Part shown: one piece after another, positions 8,271 through 13,748 of the stretch
Numbering within the stretch: position 1 is the stretch's first letter
Layout: each line of letters starts with the position of its first letter
Assembly (NCBI GenBank): GCA_002344425.1
Contig: DDTV01000021.1
Span: 1 to 24,917, forward strand
From: Candidatus Falkowbacteria bacterium UBA2355
Lineage (GTDB): Bacteria > Patescibacteriota > Patescibacteriia > Patescibacteriales > Patescibacteriaceae
Direction: 5' to 3'
DNA length: 24,917 nucleotides
The notes under the pieces: generated by a model
Seen by the model: the letters and a program-made list of their open reading frames with translations, nothing else
Databases searched by the model: none
What the model was told of the DNA's origin: nothing
Program-made: the position numbers and the translations under genes

Positions 8271-9374
8271 TTATTGCTTGGGTTGGCGAGCTCGGACATA
8301 GTTCATGCCGCCCAGATGCTTGACCAATCCCTTCATTTCCATAATAGTCAGTCTACTGTTTATCACATTGATGTCAAGCTTGGCAAGTCGGGCGAGCAGA
8401 TTGGCATGTTTAATTTCAGCGCCCAGCAGTTCAATAATCGTCAGCTCTTCGCTGGTTAAAGGCAGGCGCGGCTGATGAGCCGCTCTGGTTTTAGCCGCTT
8501 CAAGCCCAAGACTTTCTTTAATATCGGCGGCGCTGGTAATCGGTCGCGCGCCGGCGCGCAATAAGTTGTTCGGGCCGGCCGAGTTAAAGGAATAAATCGA
8601 ACCCGGAACGGCAAAAACATCGCGTCCTTCTTCAAGCGCATAACGCGCGGTAATCAGGGCGCCTGATTTTTCTCGGGCTTCGATAACTAGCGTCCCCAGA
8701 GTTGTTCCGGCAATTAAACGATTCCGGCGTGGAAAGTTGGTTTTAAAAGGCGGGGTGCCGGGCGGGTATTCGCTGATTAAAGCTCCGCCCGATTCTATAA
8801 TGCGGCGAGCCAAATTAAAATTGCTGCGCGGATAAACTTCATCGACGCCGGAACCCAAAAAGGCAATAGTCAGTCCTAGCGAATCAAGGGCGGCTTCGTG
8901 GGCCAGGCAATCGACGCCGAGAGCAAGACCGGAAATAATCGTCAGTCCATCCGAGCTTAAATCCTTGATTAAGTCCTCGGTGACTTGTCGGCCGTAAGAA
9001 CTTATTTTTCTGGTACCGACTACGGCCAAGGGCAAACTCCAAGTCTTTTCATTTATAGTGCCGCGATAATATAACAATAAGGGCGGATCATAAATTTCGC
9101 GTAATAAAGGCGGATATAAATCATCCTCGAAAAATAGAAGTTTGATATTTCTTTCAATGATTTTTTCAAACAGTTCTTGAGGATTTGTTTTATTTCTGAA
9201 TTCCAGAAATAAAGAAACGGTTTGTGTTTTCAGGCCGCTTTGCAAAAGGTCTTGCGCGGAAGATTTCCACGCCGTTTCCCAGGAACCGAAAAAATCAAAC
9301 AGCAGTTTCAGTCGACGCGGACCGAAACGCAGAAAATGGCTCAAGGCCACCAGATAAATATGCCCCTCCTGCAT
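8271..9374 (-). CDS. dprA: DNA-processing protein DprA (Smf)
   Basis: Binds incoming single-stranded DNA during transformation and loads RecA. 367 aa with the three usual parts: an N-terminal helical/HhH-like region (LSHFLRFGPRRLKLL), the Rossmann-like DprA core (VVGTRKISSYGRQ, SGLALGVDCLAHEAAL, GSGVDEVYPRSN, FPRRNRLIAG, EAREKSGALITA, AVPGSI), and a C-terminal winged helix (about residues 305-365). The ATG at 9372-9374 is only three bases after the 3' end of tRNA-Ile; the upstream ATG at 9401 lies inside the tRNA and is rejected. An AGGAGG sequence lies just inside the frame, after the ATG, where it cannot act on it. The unit continues into topA. PilT at 12371 gives a possible competence partner. 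Confidence 0.93.
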   Translation of the reverse strand: MQEGHIYLVALSHFLRFGPRRLKLLFDFFGSWETAWKSSAQDLLQSGLKTQTVSLFLEFRNKTNPQELFEKIIERNIKLLFFEDDLYPPLLREIYDPPLLLYYRGTINEKTWSLPLAVVGTRKISSYGRQVTEDLIKDLSSDGLTIISGLALGVDCLAHEAALDSLGLTIAFLGSGVDEVYPRSNFNLARRIIESGGALISEYPPGTPPFKTNFPRRNRLIAGTTLGTLVIEAREKSGALITARYALEEGRDVFAVPGSIYSFNSAGPNNLLRAGARPITSAADIKESLGLEAAKTRAAHQPRLPLTSEELTIIELLGAEIKHANLLARLAKLDINVINSRLTIMEMKGLVKHLGGMNYVRARQPKQ

Positions 9375-9377
9375 ATG

Positions 9378-9451
9378 TACGCCTGCTTGGACTCGAACCA
9401 AGGACCCTCGAGGTATAAGCTCGATGCTCTAACCAACTGAGCTACAGGCGC
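9378..9451 (-). tRNA. tRNA-Ile, anticodon UAU
   Basis: Complete 74-nt cloverleaf. The acceptor stem GCGCCTG pairs with CAGGCGT, leaving a G1·U72 wobble. D stem GCTC/GAGC; anticodon stem TCGAG/CTCGA with loop CTTATAC, so anticodon TAT; T arm CTTGG-TTCGAGT-CCAAG; discriminator A73. The 3' CCA is not encoded. It should read AUA directly, without the lysidine-modified CAU isoacceptor that most bacteria use. It lies 30 bp downstream of tRNA-Val and 3 bp upstream of dprA. Confidence 0.93.
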
Positions 9452-9481
9452 ATGGATTTTTGAGATTTCCTCCTAAACCGG

Positions 9482-9555
9482 TGACCGTTAGTGGACTCGA
9501 ACCACTGACCTTCACGATGTCAACGTGACGCTCTAACCAACTGAGCTAAACGGTC
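9482..9555 (-). tRNA. tRNA-Val, anticodon GAC
   Basis: Complete 74-nt cloverleaf. Acceptor GACCGTT/AACGGTC (fully paired), D stem GCTC/GAGC, anticodon stem TCACG/CGTGA with loop TTGACAT (anticodon GAC), T arm AGTGG-TTCGAGT-CCACT, discriminator A. The genome follows it with CCG, so CCA is not fully encoded. First gene of the unit that continues into tRNA-Ile, dprA and topA. Confidence 0.95.
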
Positions 9556-9566
9556 TTAGTGTAAAC

Positions 9567-9595
9567 ACATTAACACGAAGTTTTTTAAGTTTCAA
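9567..9595 (-). promoter_or_regulatory. Promoter of the tRNA-Val/tRNA-Ile/dprA/topA unit
   Basis: On the minus strand TTGAAA (9595-9590), 17-bp spacer, TAATGT (9572-9567). The predicted start near 9560 is about 5 nt before tRNA-Val. The -35 box overlaps the last codons of the upstream DHH-like gene. Confidence 0.6.
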
Positions 9596-10733
9596 GCCGC
9601 CGCATTTTTTCTTCGATGCGGGCGATTAACTCCTCCGCCGCCAAGGGCAAACCGTCGCTCAAAGAAACGGTGGCCGAAGCCCGCGTTCCCTTGGCTTTCA
9701 AGGGTTGAACCAAATAGAGCACATCGAAATTTTTAACGCTGTGAATCAGAGCCCGCAGTTCTTTTGTTCCATCGGCGCTTGCTATTTCGTAAACCAAAAC
9801 AATGACCTGAGCTTGCGGCATGCTGACAATCAATTCGTCAATAACATCATCCAGATTTTCCGGCTTTGTTTCAGTGGCTTTGAAATCGGCGGCATGTATC
9901 ATCGACCACACAATGCGGTTATCAAAGGCGCTTTGCAGATTCATTAAAACCGAACCCCATAATTTCAAAACATTGATATGTCGGGAGCGATAAAGAGCAT
10001 TGATAATCTCTTCGCGTCTGGCTTCATGAACAATTAAGTCTGCGGCAATCGCCAAAGTTTTAGGCGTCACGTTGGCTGTTTTGAAACTTTTGGTTTCGGA
10101 AATCAAAGCCGCCAATAAACAAGTCGCAATCTCGGCGTCGAGTTTAGTTCCTTTGCTTTGGAATAAACCATAAAGAATTTCAGCCGCCGCAACCGCGTTG
10201 ACGTTTACTAAATTGATTTGACCGTAGTTGTCATTGGACGCTTGATGATCGATATTGATAAGAGTGGTTTCAAAAAAGAATTGAGTATCTCTATCGTAGA
10301 TTTCACCGAGCGATTCAAGATCGGGCGTATCAAGCGTGATGATTAAATCATAAGCAAAGCCGCTAGAACGGGAGCTAATGTCTTTATTTGTGAAAAAGCC
10401 TTCTTTGGGCGAGATGATAAAATCGAGCTTGGCTTTATCGAGTTGATATTCGATTTGCCCGACCGTCGCATTGCTGATGTTCAAAGAAATGACAAATTTA
10501 CGGAGGTTGTCGAGGCTGGCTTTAATAAAATCAAAACCCGGTAAAAAGGCATAGGGTGAAACCGCGGTCGGCTCGCTGGCGGCAACATCTACTTTTTTGC
10601 CGTTTTGCAAAAGCCAAAGACGCAAAGCCAAAGCCGAAGCGACGGCGTCGCCGGACCAAGTGCGGTTGAAGACAATCAGAATATGTTCCGATTTTTCAAT
10701 CGTTTCTAAAATTTGTTGTTCAATCGTTTTCAT
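9585..10733 (-). CDS. Degenerate DHH/DHHA1-family protein
   Basis: 382 aa with the two-domain layout of NrnA-type nanoRNase/pAp phosphatases (DHH domain about residues 1-190, helical linker, DHHA1-like domain about 290-375). The catalytic motifs are damaged. Motif I, normally H-x-x-x-D-x-D, reads NRTWSGD (23-29), keeping one Asp. Motif II still has Asp (TLDTPD, about 133-138). The family DHH triplet is DHQ (162-164). Motif IV Asp is replaced (ISETKSF, around 213). The DHHA1 GGGHxxAAG loop is replaced by KGTRASATV. I infer weak or no phosphodiesterase activity, or a binding/structural role. It has its own promoter (10750-10778) and lies opposite tRNA-Glu. No Shine-Dalgarno site. Confidence 0.75.
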   Translation of the reverse strand: MKTIEQQILETIEKSEHILIVFNRTWSGDAVASALALRLWLLQNGKKVDVAASEPTAVSPYAFLPGFDFIKASLDNLRKFVISLNISNATVGQIEYQLDKAKLDFIISPKEGFFTNKDISSRSSGFAYDLIITLDTPDLESLGEIYDRDTQFFFETTLINIDHQASNDNYGQINLVNVNAVAAAEILYGLFQSKGTKLDAEIATCLLAALISETKSFKTANVTPKTLAIAADLIVHEARREEIINALYRSRHINVLKLWGSVLMNLQSAFDNRIVWSMIHAADFKATETKPENLDDVIDELIVSMPQAQVIVLVYEIASADGTKELRALIHSVKNFDVLYLVQPLKAKGTRASATVSLSDGLPLAAEELIARIEEKMRRLET

Positions 10734-10749
10734 GAAAATTCAATCTGTT

Positions 10750-10778
10750 AATCTACCGTATAAAGGCTATCGAGTCAA
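10750..10778 (-). promoter_or_regulatory. Promoter of the DHH-like gene
   Basis: On the minus strand TTGACT (10778-10773), 17-bp spacer, TAGATT (10755-10750). The leader would be about 9-10 nt. Its -35 box lies 13 bp from the -35 box of the divergent tRNA-Glu promoter. Confidence 0.55.
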
Positions 10779-10791
10779 GATAATAACATTC

Positions 10792-10820
10792 TTGACAATC
10801 CTTCTTTTTATTATTATACT
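10792..10820 (+). promoter_or_regulatory. Strong promoter of tRNA-Glu
   Basis: Consensus TTGACA (10792-10797), 17-bp spacer, TATACT (10815-10820). Predicted start near 10827, about 30 nt before the tRNA. Confidence 0.8.
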
Positions 10821-10856
10821 GGGTTTTGCGGTTTTATTTTTTTAAATAAGCGCCAT

Positions 10857-10928
10857 GGCCCTATCGTCTAGTGGTTAGGACATCAGGTTTTCATCCTGGT
10901 AACAGGGGTTCGATTCCCCTTAGGGCTA
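10857..10928 (+). tRNA. tRNA-Glu, anticodon UUC
   Basis: Complete 72-nt cloverleaf. Acceptor GGCCCTA/TAGGGCT with a G1·U72 wobble, tRNA-Glu-type D arm (GTCTAGTGGTTAGGAC), anticodon stem TCAGG/CCTGG with loop TTTTCAT (anticodon TTC), T arm AGGGG-TTCGATT-CCCCT, discriminator A, no encoded CCA (ACAA follows). A stand-alone gene with a consensus promoter in front and a terminator right behind. Confidence 0.95.
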
Positions 10929-10936
10929 CAAAAAAA

Positions 10937-10961
10937 GAAACGGCTGATGGCCGTTTCTTTT
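10937..10961. terminator. Bidirectional intrinsic terminator
   Basis: Perfect 8-bp stem (10937-10944 with 10950-10957) and 5-nt loop. A four-T run follows on the plus strand, and a run of A precedes it, giving a T tract on the minus strand. It ends tRNA-Glu (plus) and the DUF2784-like gene (minus), whose TAA is at 10960-10962. Confidence 0.85.
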
Positions 10962-11352
10962 AGTTTAAAATTTTGAACCAAATAATGAGAATGGCTATGG
11001 CATAGCCGGTACCATGCATGATGTGTACTTTCCAGCGCGGCAACAAAGTCCCGAACCAGCGCGAACTGATATACTGGACAAAGGTTAATTTCGGATCAAA
11101 GGGCTCATTGGCTTTGCCGCGGAAATGCTTTTCTAATTTGGTTAACGGACAGCCGCGGAAAATCATCGGCGCTGTTATGTTTATTAAAATGTAGGTGATA
11201 AAGAATGGAATATACGCGGCTCCGAAAAAAAATAAAAATACCATCTGCAAAGGCGAAAGTATCGTCCAAATAAGATGGATTGAAAAAACCGTTTCGGCTA
11301 AGGTTTTGTAGGGTGGCTTGGAACCGAAGGCCCATGAATAAAATGCTTCCAT
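10960..11352 (-). CDS. Small membrane protein, DUF2784-like
   Basis: About 130 aa with three or four hydrophobic helices. It contains a GCPLTKLEKHFR segment that resembles the conserved CPLTxLE motif of DUF2784 membrane proteins, whose function is not known. The assignment rests on that motif and general shape only. The frame is open up to 11415, but that ATG overlaps the divergent trxB leader. The ATG at 11350-11352 lies 6 bp downstream of a plausible -10 box (11359-11364) and is preferred; this would make the message essentially leaderless. Confidence 0.6.
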   Translation of the reverse strand: MEAFYSWAFGSKPPYKTLAETVFSIHLIWTILSPLQMVFLFFFGAAYIPFFITYILINITAPMIFRGCPLTKLEKHFRGKANEPFDPKLTFVQYISSRWFGTLLPRWKVHIMHGTGYAIAILIIWFKILN

Positions 11353-11358
11353 AGCTTT

Positions 11359-11386
11359 ATTGTAGCTGATTTGCGAAAAAGCACAA
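11359..11386 (-). promoter_or_regulatory. Promoter of the DUF2784-like gene
   Basis: On the minus strand TTGTGC (11386-11381), 16-bp spacer, TACAAT (11364-11359). The predicted start coincides with the ATG. It is interleaved with the trxB promoter. Confidence 0.45.
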
Positions 11387-11400
11387 TCTATTGCTATAGT
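11371..11400 (+). promoter_or_regulatory. Promoter of trxB
   Basis: TTGCGA (11371-11376), 18-bp spacer, TATAGT (11395-11400), with a predicted start near 11407 and leader of about 15 nt. An AT-rich repeat (TATATATA) directly precedes the ATG and offers an alternative -10. Confidence 0.45.
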
Positions 11401-11421
11401 GGGAGAACTATACATATATAT

Positions 11422-12336
11422 ATGAACTACGATTACGATTTAATCATTATCGGCGCCGGCGCCGCCGGCATGACCGCTTCAATTTACGCTTCGCGTTATA
11501 CGCTGAAAAACGTCGTTATCGGCGATATTCTCGGAGGTACGACGACTGAAGCGCATAAGATTTATAACTGGCCGGGCGACCCGGGGATTACCGGTTATGA
11601 ATTGATGGACAAAATGTCCAAACATGTTAAGTCCGAAGGCGGAGAAATTTTATCCGATATTGTAACCGATGTTGTAAAAGAGCCCGAAGGTTTTACTGTT
11701 ACGACCAAGCGAGGAAAAACTCTCACCAGCAAGGTTGTTTTATTCACCTCAGGAACAAAACATCGTCACTTGGGTATTGCGCGCGAAGATGAATTGGCCG
11801 GCAAGGGCGTAGCCTATTGCGCGACCTGCGACGGACCGCTTTTCCGCGGCTTAAATGTCGCGCTGGTCGGCGGCGGCAATTCAGTAATTTCCGCGGCCCT
11901 CTATATGGCGGACATTGCCAAACAGGTTTATGTAATTGTCCGCGGTCCCGAATTGAAAGGTGAGCCGGTATGGCGCGAAGAATTGAAGAAACGCGAGAAT
12001 GTAAAAATTATAACCAATGCCAACATCAAGAGTTTGATTGGCCTTGAAAAGCTTGAAGCGATCGAGCTTGATAATGGTTCGGACAATATCAGCGTTGATG
12101 GTTTGTTTGTTGAGATCGGTTTGGTTCCACAGACTGAACTTGCGAAAAAACTCGGCGTTGAAACCACTGATTTCGGATACATTAAAGTTAAAGAGGATAT
12201 GTCGACGAATATTCCGGGCGTTTACGCCGCCGGCGATTCATCCAATGCTTCTAATAATTTTCATCAAGTCGTCACGGCCGTTGGCGAAGGTTCGGTCGCG
12301 GCTGATGCCATTTATAAAGCCCTGAGCGTTAAATAA
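11422..12336 (+). CDS. trxB: Thioredoxin-disulfide reductase-like flavoprotein
   Basis: 304 aa, the length of low-molecular-weight thioredoxin reductases, which pass electrons from NAD(P)H through FAD and a CxxC pair to thioredoxin. Visible: FAD-binding GAGAAG (about residues 11-16), active-site CATC (133-136) in AYCATCDGPLF, a second dinucleotide-binding GGGNS (150-154), and a C-terminal FAD motif ending in GVYAAGDS. The HRR signature that usually contacts the NADPH 2'-phosphate is replaced by VRG after the second Rossmann strand, so cofactor preference is uncertain. The ATG at 11422 gives the standard N-terminus; the longer frame from 11371 begins inside the promoter. Confidence 0.88.
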   Translation: MNYDYDLIIIGAGAAGMTASIYASRYTLKNVVIGDILGGTTTEAHKIYNWPGDPGITGYELMDKMSKHVKSEGGEILSDIVTDVVKEPEGFTVTTKRGKTLTSKVVLFTSGTKHRHLGIAREDELAGKGVAYCATCDGPLFRGLNVALVGGGNSVISAALYMADIAKQVYVIVRGPELKGEPVWREELKKRENVKIITNANIKSLIGLEKLEAIELDNGSDNISVDGLFVEIGLVPQTELAKKLGVETTDFGYIKVKEDMSTNIPGVYAAGDSSNASNNFHQVVTAVGEGSVAADAIYKALSVK

Positions 12337-12344
12337 AGCGCTTA

Positions 12345-12353
12345 TGCTATAAT
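12345..12353 (+). promoter_or_regulatory. Extended -10 promoter of pilT
   Basis: TG-C-TATAAT (12345-12353), a perfect extended -10 box, lies 8 bp after the trxB stop and 17 bp before the pilT ATG. No good -35 is present, as expected for this class. Confidence 0.6.
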
Positions 12354-12370
12354 AAGGCGTAGATATTATT

Positions 12371-13414
12371 ATGCCTTTACGCGATTATTTTAAATTTGCC
12401 ATTGAACGTCATGCCTCTGACCTGCATTTGGTGGCGGGGGCCAAACCGGCCATCCGCGTTGAAACGCGGCTTGAGAATATAGAAGAGGAAATTCTTGATA
12501 ATGACCGGCTGATTACCGAATTGCAGGATGTGCTTGACCCCAATATGTGGCATCGTTTTACCGAGAATAAGGAATTGGATTTTTCTTATGAATTTTTCGG
12601 CAAACGCTTTCGTATCAACCTCCATTATCAAAGCGGCAAAGTCGCTTTATCGGCGCGTTTAATTTCCAACCTGTCGCCCGATCCGGCCCAACTCGGCTTT
12701 AACGAAACAATGAATAATTTGACCAAGCTGCGCGACGGTCTGATTATTTTGACCGGACCATCCGGTTGCGGCAAATCAACAACTCTCGCGGCGATGATCA
12801 ACATTATCAATAAATCCCGCAATGGCCATATTATTACCATTGAGGATCCGATCGAATATGTTTTTGAAAACGATAAGTGCTTAATCGAACAGCGCGAAAT
12901 TGGTTCGGATACGCTTAACTTCGCCGACGCTTTGAAATATTCTTTGCGCCAAGATCCGAATGTTATCATGGTCGGTGAAATGCGTGATTTGGAAACTATC
13001 GCCGCCGCTTTGACCGCCGCCGAAACCGGACATTTGGTTTTATCGACTTTGCATACGGCTTCGGCTTCCGACAGCATATTGCGCATTGTCGATATGTTCC
13101 CGGCTCATCAACAACCCCAAGTTTTAAATCAGCTGTCCGCTTGCTTGCGCGCCATAGTCACACAGCAACTTTTGCCCCGAGCTAACGGCGGATTAGTTGC
13201 CGCCCGAGAGATATTGGTCAATAACGGCGCCGTCGCCAATTTAATCCGCCGCAATCAAATCAGCCAAATCATGTCGATTATTGAAACCAGCGGCAAGGAC
13301 GGCATGATGCCGATGAACAAATCAATCGAACAATTGCAGGAGCAGGGTATTATTTCTTTTGAAACCGCCGCCAGCCGCAAGCGCAATCTTGAGACTCAGG
13401 CGACTTATTATTAA
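12371..13414 (+). CDS. pilT: Type IV pilus retraction ATPase PilT
   Basis: Hexameric cytoplasmic ATPase that retracts type IV pili. 347 aa, the usual length. The N-terminal PAS-like domain has ASDLHLVAGAKPAIR (15-29). The ATPase domain has Walker A GPSGCGKST (129-137), an Asp box (ITIEDPIEYVF), Walker B VIMVGEMRDLET (198-209) and a His box (HLVLSTLHT). The C-terminus carries the AREILVNNGAVANLIR helix, a variant of the PilT AIRNLIR-type motif. Unlike most PilT loci there is no pilB, pilC or pilin beside it. It is followed after 3 bp by the 108-aa protein. With dprA 3 kb away it suggests pilus-mediated DNA uptake or attachment. Confidence 0.94.
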   Translation: MPLRDYFKFAIERHASDLHLVAGAKPAIRVETRLENIEEEILDNDRLITELQDVLDPNMWHRFTENKELDFSYEFFGKRFRINLHYQSGKVALSARLISNLSPDPAQLGFNETMNNLTKLRDGLIILTGPSGCGKSTTLAAMINIINKSRNGHIITIEDPIEYVFENDKCLIEQREIGSDTLNFADALKYSLRQDPNVIMVGEMRDLETIAAALTAAETGHLVLSTLHTASASDSILRIVDMFPAHQQPQVLNQLSACLRAIVTQQLLPRANGGLVAAREILVNNGAVANLIRRNQISQIMSIIETSGKDGMMPMNKSIEQLQEQGIISFETAASRKRNLETQATYY

Positions 13415-13417
13415 ACT

Positions 13418-13744
13418 ATGTTGCCCGAACGTTGGGAAGAAATTAAAGAAAAAGTTAAGGCCGGTTTCGAGGTCGAAGACGAAGGTGTTTACGAAGATGA
13501 GGAACACGGCGGGACGATTACCGAATATATAGAATTTTCCGGCCCCCTGGGCCGTTTGCGGCTTGAATTCGAAACCCGAGCGAAACTCTTAGAAACCAAA
13601 ACCAAGTATCATAAACGCATCGGCTCAGAAACCACCGTTAAGAATGTTTATTCGCCGACGGAGAAAGCCTATTCGCTAGGTGTTTACAAGTACGATGAGG
13701 CGACTGATGATTGGATTCCTTTTGACAATAATTTATTTAGCTAA
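13418..13744 (+). CDS. Conserved hypothetical protein (108 aa)
   Basis: Soluble, acidic 108-residue protein starting 3 bp after pilT, so co-transcribed. Features: MLPERWEEIKEKVKAGFEV start, an acidic stretch (EDEGVYEDEE), a beta-rich middle (EYIEFSGPLGRLRLEFETR) and a tail with YDEATDDWIPFD. No domain I can name with certainty. It resembles small uncharacterised proteins I associate with CPR genomes, and the GPLG-x-LxLE and W-x-x-F/ID tail look like conserved features. It has no membrane segment and no catalytic motif. Confidence 0.7.
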   Translation: MLPERWEEIKEKVKAGFEVEDEGVYEDEEHGGTITEYIEFSGPLGRLRLEFETRAKLLETKTKYHKRIGSETTVKNVYSPTEKAYSLGVYKYDEATDDWIPFDNNLFS

Positions 13745-13748
13745 AAAT

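Noticed and set aside
9451..9481. AGGAGG plus ATG between tRNA-Val and tRNA-Ile as a small ORF
   Set aside because: The frame has only three codons before a stop inside tRNA-Ile.
10731..10845. 37-aa hydrophobic plus-strand frame before tRNA-Glu
   Set aside because: It is crossed by the tRNA-Glu promoter and the hydrophobicity comes from its T-rich spacer; no promoter of its own.
12337..12347. AAGCGCTT palindrome after trxB as a terminator
   Set aside because: Too short, no loop and no T-run; it lies next to the extended -10 box of pilT.
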